Part shown: positions 18,336 through 26,611 of the stretch, in pieces
How positions within the stretch are numbered: position 1 is the first letter of the stretch
Layout of the letters: each line of letters opens with the position of its first letter
DNA from: Caulobacteraceae bacterium
GTDB lineage: Bacteria > Pseudomonadota > Alphaproteobacteria > Caulobacterales > Caulobacteraceae
Reading direction: 5' to 3'
NCBI GenBank assembly: GCA_947475415.1
Contig: CANJLH010000005.1
Coordinates: 142,292-206,291 of the forward strand
Length of the DNA: 64,000 nt
Notes under the pieces: model-generated
What the model was told of the DNA's origin: nothing
Databases searched by the model: none
Seen by the model: only the letters and a program-made list of their open reading frames with translations
Position numbers and translations under genes: made by a program

Positions 18336-19687
18336 GCGGAGAACCCCGCTCGGCGCGGACGTTGGCGGCCTGGGCCCTTCCCTGCCTACCCATGGCCGGG
18401 CTCAACCTGCCGCTGGTTGTCTATCTGCCGGAATATTACGCCAGCGAGCTTGGTCTCAGCCTGGCGGCGGTGGGAGCCACTTTCCTGATGGTGCGCCTGC
18501 TGGACATCGGATTCGATCCGTTCATCGGCGGGGTGATGGACGCCACCCGTTCGCCGATTGGGCGCTTCAAATTCTGGTTCCTGATCAGCGTTCCTTTGAT
18601 GGTCGCCTCGTCCTACGCCCTGTTCATGGCCAAGCCGGGCGTGACCTCCGGCTATCTGCTATTCTGGCTGGTGGTGGTCTATGCGTCGGCGTCGATCTCG
18701 ACTCTGGCGCAGTTGGCCTGGGGCTCGGTGCTGTCGGGGGACTACAACCAGCGTTCGCGGATCTACGGCTGGTGGCAGGCCGGCAATGTGGTGGGGATCA
18801 TCCTGGTCTTGACCCTGCCCGCAGTACTGCCGCTGCTGGGCGTCGGCGGCCACGCGGCGGGCGTGCGGGCGATGGGCTGGTTCATCGTCATCCTTGCTCC
18901 GCTGACCATCGCCTACGCCACCTGGCGCGTGCCTGAGCCGGACGCTGGTGCGGCGCAGGCCAAGCCCGGCCTGGCGGACTATCTGAACCTGTTCCGCCAG
19001 CCCAATGTGGTGCGCCTGCTTTTGGCCGACTTCCTGATCGGGGCGGGACCGGCGATCACCGGCGCCCTGTTCTTCTTCTTTTTCGAACGGGTGAAGGGGT
19101 TCCAAAAGGACACCGCCAGCCTGCTGCTGCTGATCTATTTCGTTGGCGGACTGATCGGTGCGCCGCTGTGGGCGTGGCTGGCGACCCGGTTCGGCAAGCA
19201 TCGGACTCTGGCGGCCTCCAACGTGCTCTATGCGGCGGCGACGGTGGGCGCATTGGCCATTCCGCCAGGCAGCGTGCCCATGGGGGCCCTGCTGATGTTC
19301 CTGATCGGCGTACCCTATGCGGCGGGGGCGTTCCTGTTGCGGGCGATGATGGCCGATGTGGGAGATGAGGTGCGGCTGCAGGCTGGGAAGGATCAGACCG
19401 GTCTCCTCTATGCGCTGTTGTCTGGCACTCTGAAGATCGGATCGGCGATCGCCGTGGGCGTGGCATTTCCGCTGCTTCAGGCGCTGGGGTTCGATGCGCG
19501 CCATGGGGGCGGCTCAGGCGGGCTTGAGGGGCTGAAATGGCTGTTCGTCCTGGCGCCCGCGGCGCTGGCGCTTGCGGCAAGCTGGCTGATCGTCAATTTC
19601 CCCCTCACCGCCGAACGCCATGCGCAGATCCGCCGCCACCTGGATGCCGAGGCCGCCGCCGCCGGAGACCCCCATGCCGTCCATTGA
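18332..19687 (+). CDS. MFS transporter, GPH-like sugar/organic-acid symporter family
   Basis: A 451-residue inner-membrane protein with about 12 hydrophobic segments. The loop after helix 2/3, DIGFDPFIGGVMDATRSPIGRFKFW, matches the DxxxDPxxGxxxDRTRTRWGRFRPW-type signature of the glycoside-pentoside-hexuronide symporter branch. The start ATG overlaps the ACAD stop by 4 bases. In this operon it is a good candidate importer for the acid activated by the upstream ligase. Substrate unknown. Confidence 0.9.
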   Translation: MSGEPRSARTLAAWALPCLPMAGLNLPLVVYLPEYYASELGLSLAAVGATFLMVRLLDIGFDPFIGGVMDATRSPIGRFKFWFLISVPLMVASSYALFMAKPGVTSGYLLFWLVVVYASASISTLAQLAWGSVLSGDYNQRSRIYGWWQAGNVVGIILVLTLPAVLPLLGVGGHAAGVRAMGWFIVILAPLTIAYATWRVPEPDAGAAQAKPGLADYLNLFRQPNVVRLLLADFLIGAGPAITGALFFFFFERVKGFQKDTASLLLLIYFVGGLIGAPLWAWLATRFGKHRTLAASNVLYAAATVGALAIPPGSVPMGALLMFLIGVPYAAGAFLLRAMMADVGDEVRLQAGKDQTGLLYALLSGTLKIGSAIAVGVAFPLLQALGFDARHGGGSGGLEGLKWLFVLAPAALALAASWLIVNFPLTAERHAQIRRHLDAEAAAAGDPHAVH

Positions 19688-20492
19688 GCCCCCCACCGAC
19701 GCAAGACCCATCGACCGGCTGATCGCCATCATGGCCCAGCTGCGCGACCCCCAGACCGGGTGTCCCTGGGACCGAGAGCAGACCTTCGCCACCATCGCCC
19801 CTTATACGGTGGAGGAGGCCTATGAGGTGGCCGACGCCATTGAGCGCGACGACCTGCCGGCGCTCAAGGATGAACTGGGCGACCTGTTGCTACAGGTGGT
19901 GTTCCATGGGCGGATGGCCGAGGAACAGGGAGCCTTCGCCTTCGAGGATATCGCCGCCGCCATCGCCGACAAGCTGGTGCGCCGCCATCCGCATGTGTTC
20001 GCGGGCGAGCGCTACGACAGCGTCGCCGAACAGACCGCGGCCTGGGAGGCCGGCAAGGCCGCCGAGCGGGCTGAAAAGGGCGCCGGCGGCCTGCTCGACG
20101 ACGTGCCCGCGGGCATGCCGGCGCTGACCCGCGCGGTGAAGCTCTCCAAGCGGGCGGCCAAGGTGGGCTTCGTCTGGCCCACTATCACCGAGGTGCTGGC
20201 CAAACTGCACGAGGAAGTGGCCGAGTTGGAAGTCGAGATCGCGGCTGGGGATGTGGCGCGCTCGGAAAAGGAGCTGGGCGACGTGCTGTTCGTGGCCGCC
20301 AACATCGCCCGCACCTTAGGGATCGATCCGGAAGCGGCCCTGCGAGGAACCAACGCCAAATTCGTGCGCCGGTTCGGCTTCATCGAGGCGGAACTGGCCA
20401 AGCGGGGCCGCACCCCGGAACAGTCGGACCTTGCCGAGATGGACGCTCTGTGGGAGGCGGCCAAGGCGGCGGAGCGGGCGATGGAGGGCTGA
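19674..20492 (+). CDS. mazG: Nucleoside triphosphate pyrophosphohydrolase MazG
   Basis: All-alpha NTP pyrophosphatase that removes aberrant nucleotides and can affect (p)ppGpp levels. The 272-residue protein has two MazG repeats: DPQTGCPWDREQT and EEAYEVADAIE...DELGDLLLQVVFH in the first, EEVAELEVEI...ELGDVLFVAANI in the second. The ATG at 19674 has GGAG just upstream and overlaps the MFS gene by 14 bases. In many alphaproteobacteria mazG follows hflX on the same strand; here it ends a catabolic-looking operon and faces hflX. Confidence 0.95.
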   Translation: MPSIEPPTDARPIDRLIAIMAQLRDPQTGCPWDREQTFATIAPYTVEEAYEVADAIERDDLPALKDELGDLLLQVVFHGRMAEEQGAFAFEDIAAAIADKLVRRHPHVFAGERYDSVAEQTAAWEAGKAAERAEKGAGGLLDDVPAGMPALTRAVKLSKRAAKVGFVWPTITEVLAKLHEEVAELEVEIAAGDVARSEKELGDVLFVAANIARTLGIDPEAALRGTNAKFVRRFGFIEAELAKRGRTPEQSDLAEMDALWEAAKAAERAMEG

Positions 20493-21099
20493 GCGTCCTC
20501 TGCCACGCCGGGTCCCACGGCGGCCAGGTCTCGGGAGGGTTGGGGTCGGCGTTGAAGAGGCTCAGTCCGGAACCTTCGCCGTTCAGTTCGTCCGCGCAGT
20601 CGAGGCGTTCGTATTCGGTCCAGCGGGGCATATGCGAGGCCGGTCCACGAAACCCCGATCCTCCCCGCGAAGGCGGGGACCCAGGTGTTTTGTGTGTTTC
20701 AGCGGTCGGCGCCGCGATGGGCTTGATGTCAAGCCTGCCGGCGCCGATGGAGCCAGGAAAAAAGCCTGGGTCCCCGCCTTCGCGGGGAGGATCGGTGGGG
20801 GGCTGATTTTTGCGCCGGATTTCCGCCCGCCGCTCGCGGTTGGAGATGCGGCATTCCCGATCGAGGCGGGCCTTCAACGCCAGGGTCTGGCGCAATGACC
20901 GGGCGGTCTGATTGTAGAGCCGGCCGAACACGGCGGCTTGTTCCGGGGTGTCGGTTTCCAACGCGCGCTGCTGCTGATCTCGGGCCAGCACGAGGGTCAT
21001 CTTGGCCAGCTCATCGAGATAGAGCTCGTGCCGTTCGATGATGTTTTCGTCTTCGTCGCGCACGAACAAAGAGAGAACATGGATTGGGGTGGAAGTCAA
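20380..21099 (-). CDS. Hypothetical protein carrying an in-frame palindromic element
   Basis: A 239-codon minus-strand reading frame of unknown function. Residues about 12-100 look like a genuine protein: charged, helix-forming (ERHELYLDELAKMTLVLARD, then AAVFGRLYNQTARSLRQTLA), ending in a basic stretch. Residues 102-149 are encoded by a 141-bp inverted-repeat element (20655-20795). The tail is Pro-rich and the last 113 bases lie antisense to mazG, so the C-terminus may be non-functional. The start is uncertain: TTG at 21099 or GTG at 21063, neither with a good Shine-Dalgarno. Confidence 0.5.
   Translation of the reverse strand: MTSTPIHVLSLFVRDEDENIIERHELYLDELAKMTLVLARDQQQRALETDTPEQAAVFGRLYNQTARSLRQTLALKARLDRECRISNRERRAEIRRKNQPPTDPPREGGDPGFFPGSIGAGRLDIKPIAAPTAETHKTPGSPPSRGGSGFRGPASHMPRWTEYERLDCADELNGEGSGLSLFNADPNPPETWPPWDPAWQRTLSPPSPAPPPWPPPTERPSRQGPTVPGCGPAWPVPPR
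20655..20795. repeat. 141-bp composite palindromic (REP/RPE-like) element
   Basis: Two perfect 31-base arms in inverted orientation, 20655-20685 and 20765-20795, both containing CTCCCCGCGAAGGCGGGGAC or its complement, flank 79 bases. Each arm is itself a hairpin (CCCCGC-GAAG-GCGGGG). The centre holds a nested inverted repeat, TCGGCGCC (20706-20713) with GGCGCCGA (20740-20747), around GGCTTGATGTCAAGCC. Such GCGAAGGCGGGG repeats are familiar dispersed elements in sphingomonads and Caulobacter relatives. The length is a multiple of three and keeps the host reading frame open. Confidence 0.8.
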
Positions 21100-21357
21100 G
21101 GGTTTCGAGGGTTCGATCGCCCACGAACGAGTTGAAGGTGTCGTTGGGGGTGGAAAACGGGCCGGGGTTCAATTTTTCGAGGATCAATGCCATGCACCTT
21201 AGAAACGACCGGATTTGCCGTAGGCCAGTGAGCGGGAAATGGGGTGGCGAAAGGGTGGGATTAGGCCCGCCGCGCGGGCAGCTTCAGGCCTCTACCGCAT
21301 CGGATCGGCCCAGGCCTACGCTGACATCGCCTCGGCTCTCAGCCCGTCAATCCGCCC
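21100..21357. other. Intergenic region between the hypothetical gene and the FAD oxidoreductase
   Basis: This 258-base stretch has no gene I would call. On the minus strand a short frame (21193 to 21011, 60 codons, beginning MALILEKLNPGPFSTPND) has a plausible bacterial N-terminus and runs into the start region of the hypothetical gene in another frame. It could be a small protein or the true 5' end of that gene broken by a frameshift. No terminator was recognised. Confidence 0.3.
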
Positions 21358-22644
21358 TCACCCACCCATATACGCAATCGCCAGATCGGCGGCCTTCCGG
21401 CCGGTGTGGGCGCAGGCCTGGGTGCCGCCGTCGCCGTCGGCGATGACGGAGTCGCCGACATTCCAGAGGTTCGGGATCGGGGTTTCCTGGGGCATGTTGT
21501 ACCCGGGACAGGTGCGCGAGGCGGGCCAGTCGCCGGTCATGGGGGTGGCGGCCAGCACCCGGGCGCCCTCGAAGGCGGGGTATTCGCGGCGTAGTTCGGC
21601 CAGGGCGGTGTCGATCTCCGCTTGAGGATCGAGGGGTTTGGCGCTGTCCTTGGGGATGGAATAGGCCACGTGCAGATGCCAGCCCGGGGGCGCCATCTCC
21701 GGGCAGGTGGCGGTGAGTTCTCCCAGAAGACACAGGCTCTCGGTGTTGGCCAAGGTGATGAGGGCGGGGGTTTCCAGAACCCGGGTTGGGGTGGCCAGGT
21801 AGAAGTTGAACATGGTGGTGGGGCGGATGGTGTGGGCCGCGCGGGCGGTGTAGTCGCCGCCCATGGCCGCCTCCCCCACCAGGGCGATGGTGGCGGTGAC
21901 GCCCGCGTCGCTGATCACCGTGCGGGCCTTGACGGTGGACTTCGCGCCGTCGGCCTCAAGCTCAACGCCGGTGGCGACGCCGTCTGCGGTGAGAATGCGC
22001 AAGGCGCGGGTGTGAAGCCGGATCTCGCCGCCCTTGGCGCGGATGGCGCCGGCCAGGTCGTTCCAGATTCCGATCGTGCCCCGGGGGCAGAAGCCGATGG
22101 GGGTGGCGGCGCTGCGGGCGAAGAAGGACAGGAAGGCGCGGGCGGGCAGGTCCTGCGGATTGGCGGAGAACAGAACCGCACAGAGGTTGCGGAACAAGCC
22201 GTGTACAGTCCTGTTCCTGGTAAAGCCGTTGAGCCAGGCCTTGGTGGAAAGCTGTGCGTCGGGCAAGTCGCCGCGGCGGGCGTCAGCGAACTTGGCGCCG
22301 ATCTTCGCCGCGCTTTTTGTGAGGCCGGACAACAGCAGGCCCAGCCCACCCTTCTCAGAGTCAACAATCTTGCCGTCCACCCGGAACACGGTGCGCGGCT
22401 GGGGCACGCGCACGTCGTACTCTAATCCGGACTCGGTCATGATCTGCTCAAAGAGGCCGCCTCGCTTGAGGGCGATGGCGCCGGCGTTGACGATGAATCC
22501 GTCGATCTCATAGGAGGTGGCCCGACCGCCGACACGATCGTGATCGTCGACGACCAGGACCGATTTGCCGGCATTGACCAGACAGGCGGCCGCGAACAGG
22601 CCGCCGGCGCCGGCGCCGACAACCACCGCATCAAATTGGTCCAT
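21358..22644 (-). CDS. Phytoene-desaturase-like FAD oxidoreductase
   Basis: The 428-residue protein has an N-terminal Rossmann dinucleotide fold (VVVGAGAGGLFAAACL, then VLVVDDHDRVGGRAT) and the C-terminal FAD-contacting PNLWNVGDSVIADGDGGTQA. This is the layout of the CrtI/amine-oxidase-like NAD(P)/FAD superfamily. No carotenoid genes lie nearby, so it is likely a general flavin dehydrogenase/isomerase of unknown substrate. The ATG at 22644 has a strong GGAGGAGGGAG site. It lies 77 bases downstream of hflX on the same strand. Confidence 0.85.
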   Translation of the reverse strand: MDQFDAVVVGAGAGGLFAAACLVNAGKSVLVVDDHDRVGGRATSYEIDGFIVNAGAIALKRGGLFEQIMTESGLEYDVRVPQPRTVFRVDGKIVDSEKGGLGLLLSGLTKSAAKIGAKFADARRGDLPDAQLSTKAWLNGFTRNRTVHGLFRNLCAVLFSANPQDLPARAFLSFFARSAATPIGFCPRGTIGIWNDLAGAIRAKGGEIRLHTRALRILTADGVATGVELEADGAKSTVKARTVISDAGVTATIALVGEAAMGGDYTARAAHTIRPTTMFNFYLATPTRVLETPALITLANTESLCLLGELTATCPEMAPPGWHLHVAYSIPKDSAKPLDPQAEIDTALAELRREYPAFEGARVLAATPMTGDWPASRTCPGYNMPQETPIPNLWNVGDSVIADGDGGTQACAHTGRKAADLAIAYMGG

Positions 22645-22721
22645 GCTGAGCTCCCTCCTCCAAAACCGTCACAGGCGCGATAGCGCATCGGGAGGGTGGC
22701 CGTCGTCAAAACATTTCTCGG

Positions 22722-24038
22722 CTAGACCCTCACCTCAGACGCCGGAAACATCTGCTCGAACTGGCCGAGCGCCTTGGGCGTCAGCCGCACGGAGAGCGTC
22801 GTGGCGCCGTCAGGCAGGACGGAGCGGTTCATGACCCGGCCATGTCGGTAGAGCCAGGCGATAGCGGCGCCGTCGCCTGCCGGGACATGGGCGGCCACAG
22901 GAGGGGCTTCGTCAACGAGGCCGGCCACGGCGGCCAGAAGGGCCTCGCACCCCTCCCCCGTCACGGCGGAGACCACCAGGGCCGGCGGATGGGCGCGCCG
23001 CGCGTCACCGGCGACCTGGGCGCGGGCGTCGTCGTCCAGGAGGTCGGCCTTGTTCCAGACCTCCACCACCCGCCGCTCGTCGAGCTCCACGCCCAGTCGC
23101 TCCAGCACGGTGCGGACATCGGCGGCCTGAGCATCGCTCTCCTCGCTGGCGATATCTCGTACGTGCAGGATGACGTCGGCTTCCTTCACCTCCTCCAGGG
23201 TGGCGCGGAAGGATTCGACCAGTTCGTGGGGAAGGTCGGAGATGAATCCCACGGTGTCGGACAGGATGGCCGGACGGCCGTCGGGAAGTTTCAGGCTGCG
23301 CAGAGTGGGATCGAGGGTGGCGAACAGCATGTCCTGCGCCACCACCTCGGAGGCGGTGAGGCGGTTGAACAGGGTGGACTTGCCGGCGTTGGTGTAGCCG
23401 ACCAGCGCCACGGTGGGATAGGGCTGGCGCTTGCGCGCCTGGCGCTGCAGGCCGCGGGTGCGGCGCACCTCGCCCAGTTCCTTCTTCAACCGGGCGATTT
23501 TTTCAGCCAGCAGGCGACGGTCGGTCTCGATCTGGGTCTCTCCCGGTCCGCCCATGACCCCGAAACCGCCACGCTGACGCTCCAGGTGGGTCCAGGTGCG
23601 CACCAGGCGGGAGCGTTCGTAGGAGAGGCGCGCGAGCTCCACCTGCAGGCGACCCTCGCGGGTGCGGGCGCGGCGGGCGAAGATCTCCAGGATCAGGCCG
23701 GTCCTGTCGATGACCTTGACCTTCCAGGCCTTTTCCAGATTACGCTGCTGTACGGGCGTGAGCGCGTCATCGACAACGGCGACGTCGGCCTCAAGGTCAT
23801 GGCAGAGCTCGCCCAATTCCTCCACCTTGCCCTTGCCGAACAGGGTGGCGGGGGTGCGGCCACGCAACGGCGCGGTCAGGGCGCGGGCGACCACCAGATC
23901 GAGGGCCAGCGCCAAGCCCACGGCCTCGTCCAGTCGTGCAACAGCGCCGCGCGCAGGGGCGCGTTCCTCACGCTGGGGATGGACGACAATGGCCCGCTGG
24001 GGCGGCGCCTCACGGTCGACGGATTTTCTGGAACTCAA
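22722..24038 (-). CDS. hflX: GTPase HflX, ribosome-associated
   Basis: HflX splits and rescues stalled ribosomes. The 438-residue protein has the N-terminal HflX domain ([26 protein letters not shown]), the [12 protein letters not shown] linker, then a G domain with [15 protein letters not shown] and NKAD. The start is a TTG at 24038 whose TTGA overlaps the hfq stop, so translation is coupled to hfq. hfq-hflX is a conserved pair across proteobacteria. Confidence 0.95.
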   Translation of the reverse strand: MSSRKSVDREAPPQRAIVVHPQREERAPARGAVARLDEAVGLALALDLVVARALTAPLRGRTPATLFGKGKVEELGELCHDLEADVAVVDDALTPVQQRNLEKAWKVKVIDRTGLILEIFARRARTREGRLQVELARLSYERSRLVRTWTHLERQRGGFGVMGGPGETQIETDRRLLAEKIARLKKELGEVRRTRGLQRQARKRQPYPTVALVGYTNAGKSTLFNRLTASEVVAQDMLFATLDPTLRSLKLPDGRPAILSDTVGFISDLPHELVESFRATLEEVKEADVILHVRDIASEESDAQAADVRTVLERLGVELDERRVVEVWNKADLLDDDARAQVAGDARRAHPPALVVSAVTGEGCEALLAAVAGLVDEAPPVAAHVPAGDGAAIAWLYRHGRVMNRSVLPDGATTLSVRLTPKALGQFEQMFPASEVRV

Positions 24039-24277
24039 TCTTCATCGTCCGCCGGCTCATACAGCTGCACGGGCTGAGACGGCATGATGGTGGAAATGGC
24101 ATGCTTGTAGACCAGCTGCGACTGGCCGTCCCGGCGCAGCAGGACGCAGAAATTGTCGAACCAACTGACCACGCCCTGAAGCTTGACGCCGTTCACAAGG
24201 AAAATGGTCAGCGGGGTCTTGGTCTTGCGAACCTGATTGAGGAAGGTGTCCTGCAGGTTCTGTTTCTTGTCGGTCAT
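24035..24277 (-). CDS. hfq: RNA chaperone Hfq
   Basis: Hexameric Sm-like protein that mediates small RNA-mRNA pairing. The 80-residue product starts [15 protein letters not shown] at the ATG at 24277; longer in-frame readings add residues foreign to the family. Sm1 ([19 protein letters not shown]) and Sm2 (YKHAIST) are intact, with a short acidic tail (EPADDED). It overlaps hflX by 4 bases. The 70 bases upstream, before the aminotransferase stop, should contain its promoter. Confidence 0.98.
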   Translation of the reverse strand: MTDKKQNLQDTFLNQVRKTKTPLTIFLVNGVKLQGVVSWFDNFCVLLRRDGQSQLVYKHAISTIMPSQPVQLYEPADDED

Positions 24278-24347
24278 GGCTTTTCGCCTCTTCGTTGATC
24301 GGGGCGAAGTCCGCCCCACACACAGAATGGCGGCGAAACCGATCTGA

Positions 24348-25211
24348 TCAGACCGCCGCCGCCATCGCTCGTTCAATATATAGCTTCCGAAGGCGCATCG
24401 CCACAGGTCCCGGCGATCCATCTCCGATCATTGCGCCATCCAGCTTGACGATGGGCAGAACCAGGGCGCCGGCGCCGGAAATGAACATTTCCCGGGCGCC
24501 CACGGCGTCCGCCGGCGTGAATGGCCGCTCGCTGACCTTCAGGCCAGTTTCGCGAATGACGTCGATGAGCGTGTTGCGGGTGACGCCGCGAAGGATGTTG
24601 GCATTGGTGTCGCGGGTTCGCAGCGACCCGTCCTGGTCGACGATCCAGACGTTCGAGGCTGCGCCTTCGGTGATGAAACCCAGGTCGTCCACGAACAGCG
24701 CTTCGCCCGCCCCCTGCTCGGCTGCGGCTTGTCGGGCAAGCACATTGGGCAACAGGCCCACGGTCTTGATGTCGCACCGGCCCCAGCGGTTTTCCGGCGT
24801 GGTGATGGCGCCGACCCCCTTCGCAGCGCGCGCCTCGGCGGCGACGCGGTCGACGGCCTTGACGGTGATGATCACGCCCGGGTGCACAGGGGTCCTGGGA
24901 AAAGCGTGGTCGCGTGGCGCTGCGCCGCGGCTGACCTGTAGGTAGACCAGACCGTCGCGCACGCGATTGCGCCGCACGGCCTCCTTCAGCACATAGGTCA
25001 GAGCCGCGCGCCCCATGGGCTCGGCGATGCGCAGTTCGCCAAGGCTGCGGGACAGGCGCGCGAAGTGGCCCTCCGCGTCCACGAGTTTGCCGTCGAACAG
25101 GGCCCAGACCTCATAGACCGCGTCGGCGAGTTGCAGCCCGCGGTCCTCGATATGGACAGCGGCGTCGGCGTGCCGGACGAACCGGCCGTTCACATAGGCG
25201 ATGCGCCCCAC
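24348..25211 (-). CDS. D-amino-acid aminotransferase-like fold-type IV PLP enzyme
   Basis: A 287-residue class IV aminotransferase. The PLP-binding lysine is K149 in [36 protein letters not shown] and the [10 protein letters not shown] segment give the cofactor-phosphate contacts. This is the dat gene that sits between ntrX and hfq in many alphaproteobacteria, supplying D-amino acids for peptidoglycan or degrading them. D-alanine versus branched-chain specificity cannot be told from the motifs alone. The GTG start at 25211 overlaps the ntrX stop by one base. Confidence 0.88.
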   Translation of the reverse strand: MGRIAYVNGRFVRHADAAVHIEDRGLQLADAVYEVWALFDGKLVDAEGHFARLSRSLGELRIAEPMGRAALTYVLKEAVRRNRVRDGLVYLQVSRGAAPRDHAFPRTPVHPGVIITVKAVDRVAAEARAAKGVGAITTPENRWGRCDIKTVGLLPNVLARQAAAEQGAGEALFVDDLGFITEGAASNVWIVDQDGSLRTRDTNANILRGVTRNTLIDVIRETGLKVSERPFTPADAVGAREMFISGAGALVLPIVKLDGAMIGDGSPGPVAMRLRKLYIERAMAAAV

Positions 25212-26602
25212 TAGTTGACCTCTTCGTCCACGGCCTTGGCGCTGGACAGCCCCAGGGATTTCAGTTTGCGATGCAGCGCGGAGCGCTCCATGCCGATGAA
25301 ATTGGCGGTGCGCGAGATGTTGCCCGAGAAGCGCAGCATCTGGGCCGAAAGATACTCACGCTCGAACACCTCGCGAGCTTCGCGTAGAGGAAGCGCGATA
25401 ATCTTTTCCGCGCCAACGCCGTTGGCATGATCGCTCACCGCGGCCTCGGCGGGCAGCATGTCGGCGCTGATGAGATCGGCGGGATCGCCGGAGGCCAAGA
25501 TCAAGATGCGCTCGATATTGTTGCGCAACTGACGCAGGTTACCGGGCCAGGCGCGCACCTGCAGTGTGGCGAGGGCATCATCGCCGAGACGCCGGCGCGG
25601 CATGCCGGTGGCTTCGCAGATGCGGGCGATGAAATCCTCTATCAGTTCGGGAATATCTTCGCGGCGTTCAGCCAGGCCAGGGACATTGACTGGCACCACA
25701 TTCAGGCGGTGGAATAGATCTTCCCGGAATCGTCCGGCGGCGATCTCGCCGCGCAGATCGCGAGAGGTCGAGGAGACCACGCGCACATCCACCTGTACGT
25801 CGTTGTCTCCGCCCACTCGCCGGAAGCGCTGTTCGACGAGGACCCGCAGGATGCGGCTCTGGGTTTCGCGGGGCATGTCCGCCACTTCGTCAAGGTAGAG
25901 CGTGCCGCCGTGGGCGCGTTCAAACACGCCAACACGCACCGAGCGACCGCCCTCCGCTTCTTCGCCGAACAGGGCCTCATCCATCCGTTCGGGCGCCATG
26001 CCGGCCGCGCTGATGGCGACGAATTCGTTCTTGGCGCGGGCGCTGGACTGATGGATCAGCCGGGCAACCGTCTCTTTGCCGGACCCCGGCGGACCTGAGA
26101 TCAGGACGCGGCTGTTGGCGCCGGCGAGTTTGGCGACCAGTTGACGCAACTGCTGGGCGGCCATGGATTTTCCCAACAGGCCTTCAGGCGTGATTGCCTG
26201 CGTCCGCAGGTGGCGGTTCTCCCTGCGCAGGCTGGCCGCCTCCATCGCCCGTTGGGCCAGCAACAGCAGGCGGTCAGACTTGAAGGGCTTTTCCAGGAAG
26301 TCGTAGGCGCCGCGCTTGATGGCGGACACGGCGGTTTCGATATTGCCGTGGCCGGAGATCATGATCACCGGCAGGTCGGGGTCCATCTGCTTGACCAGGT
26401 CGAGCAGCTCCAGACCGTCCATGCCGCCGCCGTGCATCCAGATGTCAAGCACAAGCAGGGACGGTTTACGGGCGCGCACGGCGGCGAGTGCAGACTCCGA
26501 GTCGGCGGCGGTACGGACCGCGTAGCCTTCGTCCGCCAGGATTCCGGCAACCAGCTCGCGGATATCCGCTTCGTCATCGACAACCAGCACATCAGAGGCC
26601 AT
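25211..26602 (-). CDS. ntrX: Response regulator NtrX
   Basis: Partner of NtrY in nitrogen, redox and envelope control. The 463-residue protein has a receiver domain (VVDDEADIRELV; phospho-acceptor D53 in VLDIWMHGGG), an AAA+ domain with Walker A GPPGSGKE at 170-177 and LDEVADMP, and a Fis-type helix-turn-helix (SRTANFIGMERSALHRKL). After LFG (211-213) the sigma-54 contact loop GAFTGA is missing; EEAEGGRSVRVGVFERAHGG is found instead. It is therefore unlikely to activate sigma-54 promoters directly. Located 9 bases after ntrY. Confidence 0.95.
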   Translation of the reverse strand: MASDVLVVDDEADIRELVAGILADEGYAVRTAADSESALAAVRARKPSLLVLDIWMHGGGMDGLELLDLVKQMDPDLPVIMISGHGNIETAVSAIKRGAYDFLEKPFKSDRLLLLAQRAMEAASLRRENRHLRTQAITPEGLLGKSMAAQQLRQLVAKLAGANSRVLISGPPGSGKETVARLIHQSSARAKNEFVAISAAGMAPERMDEALFGEEAEGGRSVRVGVFERAHGGTLYLDEVADMPRETQSRILRVLVEQRFRRVGGDNDVQVDVRVVSSTSRDLRGEIAAGRFREDLFHRLNVVPVNVPGLAERREDIPELIEDFIARICEATGMPRRRLGDDALATLQVRAWPGNLRQLRNNIERILILASGDPADLISADMLPAEAAVSDHANGVGAEKIIALPLREAREVFEREYLSAQMLRFSGNISRTANFIGMERSALHRKLKSLGLSSAKAVDEEVN

Positions 26603-26611
26603 GTCGCACCC

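Noticed and set aside
20431-20898. Plus-strand frame through the palindromic element
   Set aside because: It crosses the end of mazG and the repeat and has no protein-like features; the minus-strand frame is the better candidate.
21622-22425. 267-codon plus-strand frame opposite the FAD oxidoreductase
   Set aside because: Gly/Val-rich antisense shadow of a well-supported gene, with no recognisable domain.
22842-24077. 411-codon plus-strand frame opposite hflX
   Set aside because: Antisense to HflX; composition reflects the complementary GC-rich codons, with no conserved motif.
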